A DNA stretch of 28,534 nucleotides. It comes from a virus. The stretch covers positions 1 through 28,534 of IMG/VR virus record IMGVR_UViG_3300006735_000163. One strand, given 5' to 3'. Numbering within the stretch: position 1 is the stretch's first letter; every line of letters starts with the position of its first letter. The position numbers were made by a program, and so were the translations under genes. Below are positions 18,413 to 27,433 of the stretch, piece by piece. Under the pieces are notes generated by a model that saw only the letters and a list, made by a program, of their open reading frames with translations, did not search any database and was not told the origin of the DNA.

Positions 18413-19756
18413 ATGGCATTAGATACAAAATTAATTGGACAAGCGCTTGGAACTGGAAAAGGCAGAGTTATTAACACTAGTAATGTTACACGTGCTGTTA
18501 TGCGTGGTGAAGCTGCTCTAGCTAGAAACAGAGCTTTACAATTAAAAAGAGAGCAAGATTTTCAAAAAGCATTAAAAGATAGACAAGATTTTAATGTTAA
18601 ATTATTAGCTCAATTCAAATTACCTAGTTTCAAAGGCGCACCACCTCAAGCTATGAATTGGCTTAATAAGCAAGCTAGTGCGTTGAAGGTTCAGTCATAT
18701 GAAATTGCAAATGATCCTAACTTAAGCAAAATGCAGAAGCAAATCGCAATGAATGAACTTCAAGGTGAAGTTGACAAATTAACTTTTTGGAAAGAAGAAT
18801 ATAAAGAAAGCATGGTTGATTTTATAGACAAAACAGATATGCTAAGCTCGGTTAACTCTCAGAAAGATTTAGAGCTAGATAAAGCTAGAATAGCAGGAGA
18901 TTTTGTATTTGAAGGGAAAGATGCAATATTTAATATTAATGGCAAAGAAATAAGAAAGCCTATAAGTGAATTATCAAAAGGATTTGGATTAGTTGAACAA
19001 GAACATATAGCTTTTAATGATTTATTAAAGACAACTCAAAAAGCAGCTAAAAAAATAGCTTCAGAAGGAAAAGACCGGTCTGCTATAGCCTATGAAATTG
19101 ATTCAGGATTTGAGGAATTACAATTAACTGATATGCAATATTTAACGTTAGCTGTTGATAAATTTAAATACGGCAGTGAAAAAGATCATGTAGATATAGA
19201 CGTATTAAAAGAAGAATTAAAAGATGAAAATCCTGATAAAATTGATAATCCTGATATTAAAATAAAATTACAAGAATTTATAAAAGATAAATTAACTAAA
19301 GGAGCTGAAGAAGCTTACAAGGCTTATTTTGAACCAAAAGACCCTAAGGGTGATGGAACTGAAAATGTTGAAAATTTAAAATCATTAGCAGAAGATTATA
19401 CAAAAGAATTAAATGATGCAATGAGTAATTACGATTTTTCAATGCTTCACAATACTAAAATTGGTGGTAAATTAATAACAGGTAGTGAAATTAGAAATGG
19501 TAAATTATATTTAGAATATACAGCTAGAACTACTTCTGAAGGCCAACAAACAGCAGAACTTTCTGGAATTGATTTAAATAATAAAGTTAGATTAAAAGCT
19601 TTATTATCTGAATATATTAAAGGTCAAAAAGGGATGGATATGAGTAATAAAATTACAAATAATATTACTGATGAATCATTATTTATAATAGATGATATAA
19701 ATAAACAAAACTCTATTTTATTTCCACCACCAACAACAAAGTCAAATTTACCTTAA
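18413..19756 (+). CDS. Probable internal virion protein (gp15-like position)
   Basis: A 447-residue, mostly helical and highly charged protein that I cannot place in a named family. The N-terminus has a Gly-rich LIGQALGTGKGRVINTSN segment, then a long Lys/Arg/Gln helix (about residues 30-70) and a helix-rich central part. A small beta segment, FVFEGKDAIFNINGKEIRKP (about 164-183), interrupts it. Charged helices with Asp/Glu/Lys repeats follow (about 255-320), and the protein ends in a Pro-rich tail (LFPPPTTKSNLP). It lies between the Ala/Gln-rich ejection-type gene and the 2500-aa ejection-type gene, a position equal to T7 gp15 or P22 gp20. An ejected, DNA- or membrane-contacting protein is therefore likely, but this comes from context. 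There is no hydrophobic segment long enough for a membrane helix. Confidence 0.6.
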   Translation: MALDTKLIGQALGTGKGRVINTSNVTRAVMRGEAALARNRALQLKREQDFQKALKDRQDFNVKLLAQFKLPSFKGAPPQAMNWLNKQASALKVQSYEIANDPNLSKMQKQIAMNELQGEVDKLTFWKEEYKESMVDFIDKTDMLSSVNSQKDLELDKARIAGDFVFEGKDAIFNINGKEIRKPISELSKGFGLVEQEHIAFNDLLKTTQKAAKKIASEGKDRSAIAYEIDSGFEELQLTDMQYLTLAVDKFKYGSEKDHVDIDVLKEELKDENPDKIDNPDIKIKLQEFIKDKLTKGAEEAYKAYFEPKDPKGDGTENVENLKSLAEDYTKELNDAMSNYDFSMLHNTKIGGKLITGSEIRNGKLYLEYTARTTSEGQQTAELSGIDLNNKVRLKALLSEYIKGQKGMDMSNKITNNITDESLFIIDDINKQNSILFPPPTTKSNLP

Positions 19757-19767
19757 ATTAAATAAAT

Positions 19768-22700
19768 ATGGAAGACATTTTTGAATTTGAAAATCAAGAA
19801 TATACTTTGCTTGAAGTAGAAGAAGCAGCCAAAAAAAAATCATTAAGTATTGATGATTATATAAAAAAATACAATATTTCTCGTAAGCCGGGAAAGACAA
19901 ATCTCACATCACCGGGTGCGGATGTGAAGGATATTGCAGCACCCGAGTTAACCGTTACGGACTCTCCTTCGGTAAATATTTCTTTGGATTTATCCGAAAC
20001 ACCTAAAACAGGTACACAAGCTGGTACTGAATTTATACCCGAAGCTATATCAAAAGAAAGAGAAAACGAAATACTTTTAGAATATGATGAAATATCTAAT
20101 ATAGATATAGAGCAAGAAGCTATAAATAAAAAACAATCTAAATTAAAGCGTTTTCAACAGGGTGAATTTAAACTTGAAGAAAAAGAAGAATTTAATTATT
20201 GGAAAAATTCTAATGGTAAATTATTTGAAGAATCTGAAACTTTATCTGAAAAAGAAATTGAAGATAGAAAGCAAGCTAATCAAACTGTTTTTTTAAGTAA
20301 AATACCAGCTTATGAAAGACAACAAATATTTGCAAAGAATAAAAAAGTCCTTGAAGAGCAAACTAATTTTGTAAATAAGTCTATTGAAAAAAGAGATAAC
20401 CTTATTTCACAATATAATGATATTGCAAATACAGATATAAAAAGTTCTGAAGATTTTATTTATAGAAAAAATTTAATAAACCAAATAAAATTTGAAGATA
20501 TTGAAAGAAGAAGAGCTTTATCTAATTTAAATAGAACAGAAGATTTAGTTGACGATTTTAAAAGAAGTTATTCTTTTTACGATACAGCAGAGCAATCTTT
20601 TAAAACAATTGGTACTGATTTAGCTATAGGTGTAATGAGTACCATAGATATGTTAAAAACAGAAGAAGGCCAAAAAATTTCTTATTCAAATGATTTAATT
20701 GATTTTAGAGAAGGTTTGCAGCAATTTGCAGAAGAAAATTTAGCAAAACCTATAAGCATTGAAAATGTAAATAGCTTAGATAAAGCATTTGTTTGGGGCA
20801 CTCAAGCTTTAGCAAATCAGCTACCTACATTAGCAATGGCTTTTACAGGCCAAGCGGCTATTCCATTATTTTTTGCAACAGGATATGGTTCAAAAATGTC
20901 GGATTTTGAATTAGGTGAAAGAAAAGCAAAAAAAGAATTACCATTATTAGATGCTGCTTTAAAATTAGAAAAAGACCCTGAAAGAAGAAAAGAAATACAA
21001 AAAAATATTGATTATTATTCTCGTTATTTAAATGTAAGTGATGCGATTAAGGTAATAACATCTGCTGCTCACGGTGGAGCTGAAGCTATATTTGAAGGTT
21101 TAACAACATTAAAATTAGTTCGTGATCTTCAAAATATTGGTACCAACATATTAAAAGCAGGTGGTAGCCGTAAGGCTGTTTACAATGCTTTTAGAGCCGC
21201 TCCTATGTCTATAGGATTAGAAAGCTTAGGAGAAACTGCTACGCAAATATCGCAAAACGCTGCTGATATATTAATATTTAAAGATGATAAAAGTCTTTTA
21301 GAAAATGTATCAGAAGCCGCAGCTCAAGGAGCTTTATTTGGTTCTGGTTTTGCTGTTCCAAATTTAGGTGCTGCTATAAACGCTGGTATTCAGTCTACAA
21401 TATCTACTAAAAATGATAATGCTAAAATCAAAAAAACATTAAAAGAAATTAATGATTTAACTTTTGAGTTAGAATCAAATAATAAATTAACTTCTGAAAA
21501 TAAAAAAGAACTTCAAAAGAACATACAACAAAAAATTAGTGAACTTGTTACTACAACAGATATAACAAGAGCCAGGTTTCAGCGTTTATCATATGAGCAA
21601 CAACAAGAAGTATTTGATTTAGAAAGACAAGTAAATAATTCTATAAAAAGATGGACCAATATAGGTGCTTCAAACATGAGTGAAAGCACTAAGAACTCTT
21701 TACGAGAAGAAATAAAAAATGAAATACAAGCTTTACAAGATAAAAAACAAGCTTTATTAGAAAGTGGTGATTCTAGACTAAAAGAATTAACAACTATATC
21801 TACAAAAAATCTTTTATCAGACGGAGATATTTTACAAAAAAATCAACAATATTCTAGATGGAAACAAGGTGTACAAACATTTATTAAAAAATACAATTTA
21901 CCTATTGAAGTTTCTGTTGAAGAAATGTCTAAAGAAGAAATTCAAAAATATTTAGAAAGCGACGATGCGCCCCCTGGTGGAAAATATGCAAATGGCAAAA
22001 TAACTTTATACGAAAATGTTGCTAGTCAAATAAATCCATCAACTCCTGTACATGAATTAACTCATGCTATTTTAGAACAATTTGGTCTTACAAAAAAAGA
22101 CTTTGATAAATTAGAAAATTCTTTTAAAAGTTTTTTAGAGCTTAAAAAAGCAAATGGAGAAATAACTGATAAGCAATACAAAGATACTATAGAAAAGTAT
22201 GAAAAATATCAAAACGATCCTTCTCAAAAAAAGTTTGCTTCAGAAGAACTTTGGACAAGTTTTATCGATGCTATTTCTGAAAAAGTTTTAGATAAAAAAG
22301 ATGTTTCATTTTTATTAAAAATTGGACAATCTTTAAAAAATATAATATCTTCTAAATCATCTAAAATAGAAGCTGAAAATTTTAAACTTAATACTCCAGA
22401 AGATGTATATGATTTTTTAACTCAATTTGCAGAAAGTGTAGCGCAGAAAAAAGATTTTAAAAGAATAGTTGGAGTAGAAATACCAGAAAAAATTAAAGAA
22501 GACGTTGAAAAATTTTCAAAGTCAATGGCTTCAGAAAAAGTGCAAGAAATATACGAAGCACAAGGGGCTGCTAATGCTATGGATATTATTGATGAGTTTA
22601 AACCTATAACTAATAAAATAGTAAACAGATACAGAGACGTACCTGGTTTTGAATTTGAATTATTAAGAGATGAAATAGAAACAGGTAAAAGAGGTATACT

Positions 22701-25700
22701 TGACATGATAATGGATTACACCCCTGAAAAAGCAAAGGGTGCTCCATTAGCTGCTTATATAAATAGCTTATTACCAAAAAGAGCTATTGAAGCGGCAAAC
22801 CGTATATTAGATACAGAATTTAAATTAGATGTAACGGAGGCTAAAGGAGTTACTGATACAGTAACAGCAGAAGAAACAATTGAAAGAGAAGAAGCTGCTC
22901 CTGCAGATGAAATAAAAAGTTTACGTAAACAAATTGGGTTATCAGAAGAGCTTGTCACTAAAGTTAAAGATGCTGTAGTAAAAACTTTTGGTACAAAATT
23001 ACCCAACCCTCAAGATCCTAAGTTTAGATTTGAATTGCAAAAAAGATTCAGAACAGAGTTAAAGAAACCTTTATCTAAGTTTGTAGGTAAGCAAGCTGAT
23101 TACGAAGCTTTCTTAAGAGATAATTTTGAATCTGTGTATAGCAAAATGCCTCAGTCATTAATAAATAGAAGGTTTAAAGAATTTGCTGAACCTGTTCTTG
23201 ATAAGAATGGAAAGCAGGTTAGAGAGAAAACAGCAGAAGGCAATAAGGTATATGTTAAAAAGAAAATATCTAAAGCTGAATGGATTAAATATTTTATAGG
23301 CGCTGATGTTAAAAGTTCAACTAAAGGGGCTAGAAAAACAGCTATAGTTGAAGGCATGGCAGAAGAAATTGCTTTTGATGCTACTATGGAAGTTTTAGAT
23401 AACCCTGATGTTATTTCAAAATACCAAGACATAGCCGGTATTACAGGTGAGGTATTACCTGAAAACTTTAAATCATTAATAGCTAAGCAAGTTGATAGAG
23501 CGGAAGACTTTAAATTTTCTAAAAGTTTAATTAATGATGCTAAGACAGAATACAATTTAGAATCTCAAGAATTAGCAAAAATACTTGATAAAACAAGTTT
23601 AGATAAATTAAGCAATAAATATTCATTAATATCTGATAATATAATTTATGAGGCTGACCCTGCTAATATTAAATTTAGTCTCACAACTAAGGCTGATGGT
23701 AAATGGGAACAAAACCAATTAAACCCATTAGAGGAAAGTGCAAAGATATATAAATTTAAAGTAGGTGAAATAGATTATGAAATAAATGCATTTAAAGATC
23801 CTTCAGGTTACAACTACGATATATTTGAGCAGACTGAAGGTATTGAGGATGGGGCTATCAATAATGATCCAAAATCATGGGAATTGGCTTTTGCATCTGC
23901 AACTACAAAAAGGGTGGGTTTAACAGAATACGCGTTAAAAGGTCGTACTAATCAGTTTAAAGTATTTGGAACTGTAGCTAATGCAACTATAGATTTAATT
24001 AAAAAAGAAAAATTAAATTCTATAACATTTACCGCAAAGGAAGAAAGTAGAAAAAGATTATATAATTCTTTAAATAAAAAGTTTGCAAATGAATTAGGAT
24101 GGGAAACATATGACTATCCAGCTGACATACCAGATGGTTCAGAAACAATATTTATAGCTTATGATCCAAAAGCTTTTAATACTGAACCGCAAATTACAAC
24201 ACCACCACAAATTAAATTTAGTTTAAATACAAATAATGAATTTAATGTTACTGCAAAAGAGTTATTGTATAATTCAAAAGCTTGGGCAGAATATTCAAAT
24301 AATATTCTTAATCGCAGTCAATTTTATCAAAATTATATTGGGAGTATTGAAGCAAGCTTAGGTTCCGTTAGACCTTCTAATGTAATAGATTATGCTGGTA
24401 TTGTAGGTTATAAAAAATTAACAGATAAAGAGCAAAAAATTTTTAAAGAAAAAATAAAACAATTACAGCAAAAAATAATAGCTCAAAAAACAGCAAATAC
24501 TGATAACATGCTTCAAGATGGGCCTGCATATAAAAGTCCTCCTTATGCTTTTGGCAAAACAGTAAGTGAATTTAAAAAGAAATTAAAAAACGGAGAAATA
24601 TTTAAACACACAAAACAATATCAAAGAATATATAGAGATATGTGGAGCAAATATTTTGATATGCTTGCTGCAGATAATACAATGTATAACTTCCTTGAAT
24701 TAACGTTAAATAATTCCAATACAGATACTAGCCACTGGCATAGACAAGGAGCTTTATTTATTGGGTTTGATCAAGGGGCATTACCTACGCCTTTATTAGA
24801 TAAAAACGGAAAACAAATATTTAGGTTTACTAAGGAAGGAAAAAAATATCCTTTAACAAGAGTTGTTGAATTTGAGCACGCAGTTCAAAATCACATACAA
24901 TGGAGGAGAGTGCTAAAAGCCACAGCAAAATTTGCTAAAAAAAATGATAAAAAAGGGTTTATTAAATACCTTGAAAAATCTATGGAAGACTATGTTTTAA
25001 TCGGTATGGCTTACGCAGATGCTAGAAAAGTTGATAAGGCTGGATATGCTCATATAATGCCAGAAGGATGGAAACGTTGGTGGGATAGATATTTCAATAA
25101 TAAAGTAGCAAAAATAGATGGCGGAATAAATGCAAATAATATATCTTTTATAGAATATACTAATACAAAAGCTAATATTAAAGGTAATATTGCAAGAGAA
25201 TTTAATATTAGTAATTCAAATGGTAATATTAAACTTTCTAAATCATTAAGTAAGGAATTTAATAATTTATTACAACAAACTACAGGCGTACCATTTTATG
25301 AAAAGTTTTCGCCTGTTAAAGCTACAATGATGGGTAGAGGTAAAGGTAAAAAATTCTTTATACCTTATTCAGCAGATGACTTTGTAGGTTTATTATATGC
25401 AACATTAGGCACTAAAAAGCAAGGCGGTAATGAACAAATGAAATGGTATGAGGAAAATTTACTTAGACCATTTTCTCGCGGCATACAACAATATGAAACC
25501 GCAAAGCAAGTTGCATTACGTAACTGGCAAGCTCTTAAAAAAGAAGCTAAAAAAGATGTACCTGGCGGTTTAAATAAAGTTAATGAAACCGGATTTACAA
25601 ATCAAAATTCATTAAGAATTTATATGTGGCGTAAACAGGGTATAAAAGATAAAGATATACCTGGAATAAGTTCACAAGAATTAAGAGACAATAGTAGAAT

Positions 25701-27270
25701 AGTAAGAAATGACCCTAAGTTAAAAGCTTTTGCTGAAAGATTAATGGCTTTAAATCCTGAAGGTTATCCACCACCATCTACAGAATGGATAGCTGGTGAT
25801 ATTACTACTGACTTAGTTTCTTATATAAATGATGTAAAGAGAGCTGAGTATTTAACTCAATGGAAAGAAAACGTTGATCAGATATTTAACGATCAAAATA
25901 AAAATAAATTAAAAGCATTATACGGTGATTCATATATCAAAGCATTAGAAAACATGCTTTACAGAATGGAAAAAGGTAGAAACAAATTTAAAGATGCAAG
26001 TGATATTGAAAGAAGGTTTCAATCATGGGTTAATAACTCTGTTGGATCAATAATGTTCTTTAATGCTAGATCTGCTGTATTGCAAACATTATCTGCTGTT
26101 AACTTTATAAACTTTAGTGATAATAATCCAATTGCTGCGGGTATAGCATTAGCTAATTTTCCACAGTATGTAAAAGATTTTTCAACATTATTTAATTCAG
26201 ACTTTTTAAAACAAAGACGTTCTGGTTTACAAACTGATGTAAATGCTGATGAAATTGCAAAAGCAGCGGCTACATCTAAAAACCAAGCACAAGCAATGCT
26301 TGCTGCAATACTTAAGTTTGGATTTACACCAACACAAATTGCTGACTCATTTGCTATTGCTTCAGGTGGTGCTACATTTTATAGAAACAGAATAAACAAA
26401 TACAAAAAAGAAGGATTAAGTCAAAAAGAAGCAGAACAAAAAGCATTTACAGACTTTCAAGAAATAGCAGAAGAAACACAACAGTCTGCTAGACCTGATA
26501 GAATATCTATGCAACAAGCAGGTTCATTAGGTAGACTTGTATTAGCATTTGGTAACACCCCAATACAATACGCAAGGCTTACAAAAAAGGCTACGTTAGA
26601 TTTAATTAATGGAAGAGGAGATTGGAAGACAAATATAAGTAAGATTGCGTATTATAGTGTAATACAGAATATTATATTCTCTGCTTTACAACAAGGGTTA
26701 TTTGCGCTTCTATTTGATGATGAAGAAGAAGATGATAAGAAAGCAAGATATTATAGAATAGGTAATAGTAGTGCTGATACATTATTAAGAGGCATGGGGG
26801 TTTATGGCGCTGCTGCAGCAACAGTTAAGAATATGATTATCAAGATAGTAGAAGAAACTAAAAAATCCAGGCCTGATTATACTAAAGTTGCAATAGAAGC
26901 AACAGCAATATCACCACCTATAAATTCTAAATTAAGAAAACTTGTTTCAGCTGGTAAGACATTTACATATAAGCAATCAAGAGAAAAAGTATTTACAGAA
27001 GGATTTAGTTTAGACAATCCAGCTCTTTTAGCCGTTGGAAAAGTAATTTCTGCTGGTACCAATTTACCCGCTGATCGTATAGTTTTAAAAATGGATCATA
27101 TATATACAGCAATGCAACCTGAAACAGAACTTTGGCAAGGTACTGCATTAACGCTTGGATGGGGTGAATGGGAATTAGGTATGATAGAAAAGCAAACCAA
27201 AAAAGAAAGTAATTTAAAAATAAAACCTTTTAAGAAAAAATCTTTAAAGATTAAAAAATTTAAGAATTAA
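19768..27270 (+). CDS. Giant multidomain ejection-type polyvalent protein with zincin motif
   Basis: A 2500-residue protein, the largest after the tail protein and last of the ejection-type set. In order: an N-terminal cap FEFENQEYTLLEVEEAA (4-20) leading to IDDYIKKYNIS; a Pro/Ser/Thr linker; charged helices (80-330); hydrophobic stretches near 347-376 and 519-545; helices; a zincin-type HELTH (762-766) with E826/E827 as possible third ligand; a sigma-region-2-like block (about 950-1015); a conserved helical part (1040-1250); a possible acetyltransferase-like module (about 1305-1470); and a long C-terminal unit (1825-2500). That unit holds RISMQQAGSLGRLVLAFGNT (about 2245-2264) and a hydrophobic helix SVIQNIIFSALQQGLFALLF before an acidic DDEEEDD. 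Short K-(F/L)-S motifs lie between modules. The style is that of polyvalent proteins (Iyer and colleagues) and T7 gp16-like ejected proteins. The HELTH motif is seen; catalytic activity and the other domain names are inference. Confidence 0.75.
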   Translation: MEDIFEFENQEYTLLEVEEAAKKKSLSIDDYIKKYNISRKPGKTNLTSPGADVKDIAAPELTVTDSPSVNISLDLSETPKTGTQAGTEFIPEAISKERENEILLEYDEISNIDIEQEAINKKQSKLKRFQQGEFKLEEKEEFNYWKNSNGKLFEESETLSEKEIEDRKQANQTVFLSKIPAYERQQIFAKNKKVLEEQTNFVNKSIEKRDNLISQYNDIANTDIKSSEDFIYRKNLINQIKFEDIERRRALSNLNRTEDLVDDFKRSYSFYDTAEQSFKTIGTDLAIGVMSTIDMLKTEEGQKISYSNDLIDFREGLQQFAEENLAKPISIENVNSLDKAFVWGTQALANQLPTLAMAFTGQAAIPLFFATGYGSKMSDFELGERKAKKELPLLDAALKLEKDPERRKEIQKNIDYYSRYLNVSDAIKVITSAAHGGAEAIFEGLTTLKLVRDLQNIGTNILKAGGSRKAVYNAFRAAPMSIGLESLGETATQISQNAADILIFKDDKSLLENVSEAAAQGALFGSGFAVPNLGAAINAGIQSTISTKNDNAKIKKTLKEINDLTFELESNNKLTSENKKELQKNIQQKISELVTTTDITRARFQRLSYEQQQEVFDLERQVNNSIKRWTNIGASNMSESTKNSLREEIKNEIQALQDKKQALLESGDSRLKELTTISTKNLLSDGDILQKNQQYSRWKQGVQTFIKKYNLPIEVSVEEMSKEEIQKYLESDDAPPGGKYANGKITLYENVASQINPSTPVHELTHAILEQFGLTKKDFDKLENSFKSFLELKKANGEITDKQYKDTIEKYEKYQNDPSQKKFASEELWTSFIDAISEKVLDKKDVSFLLKIGQSLKNIISSKSSKIEAENFKLNTPEDVYDFLTQFAESVAQKKDFKRIVGVEIPEKIKEDVEKFSKSMASEKVQEIYEAQGAANAMDIIDEFKPITNKIVNRYRDVPGFEFELLRDEIETGKRGILDMIMDYTPEKAKGAPLAAYINSLLPKRAIEAANRILDTEFKLDVTEAKGVTDTVTAEETIEREEAAPADEIKSLRKQIGLSEELVTKVKDAVVKTFGTKLPNPQDPKFRFELQKRFRTELKKPLSKFVGKQADYEAFLRDNFESVYSKMPQSLINRRFKEFAEPVLDKNGKQVREKTAEGNKVYVKKKISKAEWIKYFIGADVKSSTKGARKTAIVEGMAEEIAFDATMEVLDNPDVISKYQDIAGITGEVLPENFKSLIAKQVDRAEDFKFSKSLINDAKTEYNLESQELAKILDKTSLDKLSNKYSLISDNIIYEADPANIKFSLTTKADGKWEQNQLNPLEESAKIYKFKVGEIDYEINAFKDPSGYNYDIFEQTEGIEDGAINNDPKSWELAFASATTKRVGLTEYALKGRTNQFKVFGTVANATIDLIKKEKLNSITFTAKEESRKRLYNSLNKKFANELGWETYDYPADIPDGSETIFIAYDPKAFNTEPQITTPPQIKFSLNTNNEFNVTAKELLYNSKAWAEYSNNILNRSQFYQNYIGSIEASLGSVRPSNVIDYAGIVGYKKLTDKEQKIFKEKIKQLQQKIIAQKTANTDNMLQDGPAYKSPPYAFGKTVSEFKKKLKNGEIFKHTKQYQRIYRDMWSKYFDMLAADNTMYNFLELTLNNSNTDTSHWHRQGALFIGFDQGALPTPLLDKNGKQIFRFTKEGKKYPLTRVVEFEHAVQNHIQWRRVLKATAKFAKKNDKKGFIKYLEKSMEDYVLIGMAYADARKVDKAGYAHIMPEGWKRWWDRYFNNKVAKIDGGINANNISFIEYTNTKANIKGNIAREFNISNSNGNIKLSKSLSKEFNNLLQQTTGVPFYEKFSPVKATMMGRGKGKKFFIPYSADDFVGLLYATLGTKKQGGNEQMKWYEENLLRPFSRGIQQYETAKQVALRNWQALKKEAKKDVPGGLNKVNETGFTNQNSLRIYMWRKQGIKDKDIPGISSQELRDNSRIVRNDPKLKAFAERLMALNPEGYPPPSTEWIAGDITTDLVSYINDVKRAEYLTQWKENVDQIFNDQNKNKLKALYGDSYIKALENMLYRMEKGRNKFKDASDIERRFQSWVNNSVGSIMFFNARSAVLQTLSAVNFINFSDNNPIAAGIALANFPQYVKDFSTLFNSDFLKQRRSGLQTDVNADEIAKAAATSKNQAQAMLAAILKFGFTPTQIADSFAIASGGATFYRNRINKYKKEGLSQKEAEQKAFTDFQEIAEETQQSARPDRISMQQAGSLGRLVLAFGNTPIQYARLTKKATLDLINGRGDWKTNISKIAYYSVIQNIIFSALQQGLFALLFDDEEEDDKKARYYRIGNSSADTLLRGMGVYGAAAATVKNMIIKIVEETKKSRPDYTKVAIEATAISPPINSKLRKLVSAGKTFTYKQSREKVFTEGFSLDNPALLAVGKVISAGTNLPADRIVLKMDHIYTAMQPETELWQGTALTLGWGEWELGMIEKQTKKESNLKIKPFKKKSLKIKKFKN
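22051..22065 (+). other. Zincin metallopeptidase motif HELTH
   Basis: Residues 762-766 of the 2500-aa protein read H-E-L-T-H in the context TPVHELTHAILEQFG, with small and hydrophobic residues around it as in true zincins. A downstream SEELWTSFIDAIS (about 825-837) supplies E826 or E827 as a third zinc ligand, 60 residues on. Zincin domains are frequent in phage polyvalent proteins. A role in maturing the protein itself or in attacking the host is inference. Confidence 0.65.
22615..22810 (+). other. Block resembling sigma-70 region 2
   Basis: Residues about 950-1015 of the 2500-aa protein have a helix with IVNRYRDVPGFE, then LLRDEIETGKRGILDMIMDY, then APLAAYINSLLPKRAIEAAN. The order follows the region-2 scheme (DL.QEG..GL..A...FDP.......YA...I..AI.R), with Gly-Lys-Arg-Gly-Ile at the QEG-GL position and A-A-Y-I-N at the T-Y-A-x-W position. 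The aromatic -10-melting residues of a true sigma factor are not clear. The resemblance is by eye only. Confidence 0.35.
23680..24180 (+). other. Possible acetyltransferase-like module
   Basis: Residues about 1305-1472 of the 2500-aa protein are bracketed by two IKFSL motifs. The core reads FKVFGTVANATIDLI, then LNSITFTAKEESRKRLYNSL, then WETYDYP. The strand-helix-strand layout, with a helix after a Thr-Val turn and an Arg-Lys-Arg-Leu-Tyr helix, resembles a small alpha/beta domain frequent in marine phage giant proteins and compatible with a GNAT fold. A typical acetyl-CoA loop (Q/R-x-x-G-x-G/A) is not seen, so this is tentative. Confidence 0.3.
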
Positions 27271-27271
27271 A

Positions 27272-27433
27272 ATGAAGTACGCTCCAATAACATCAAAGAC
27301 ATGCACTAAGTCACCTTTACTTAAAAAGGATGCATGCTATAGAAAAGCAAAAGCTAAATATAGAGTATTTCCTTCTGCATATGCATCAGGTTATATTGCA
27401 AAATGCCGTAAAAGAGGCGGTAATATAGGATAA
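27272..27433 (+). CDS. Small basic Cys-containing protein, DUF6321-like
   Basis: A 53-residue protein starting with ATG at 27272 and ending in TAA at 27431-27433. It is rich in Lys/Arg/Tyr with Cys at 11, 22 and 45. The C-terminal VFPSAYASGYIAKCRKRGGN is the telling part: an (F/W)-PSAYAS-x-x-(I/L)-x-KCRK signature recurs in small basic proteins of marine phages and also in large eukaryotic DNA viruses, and I associate it with DUF6321. Function is unknown; the charge suggests nucleic-acid binding. It overlaps the next gene by one base (TAATG), which indicates coupled translation. The start is the first ATG after the giant gene, two bases past its stop. Confidence 0.8.
   Translation: MKYAPITSKTCTKSPLLKKDACYRKAKAKYRVFPSAYASGYIAKCRKRGGNIG

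Noticed and set aside
23151-23555. A minus-strand 134-codon frame, the longest on that strand
   Set aside because: It is fully inside the 2500-aa gene, Ser/Leu-rich without motifs, and no other minus-strand gene is present.
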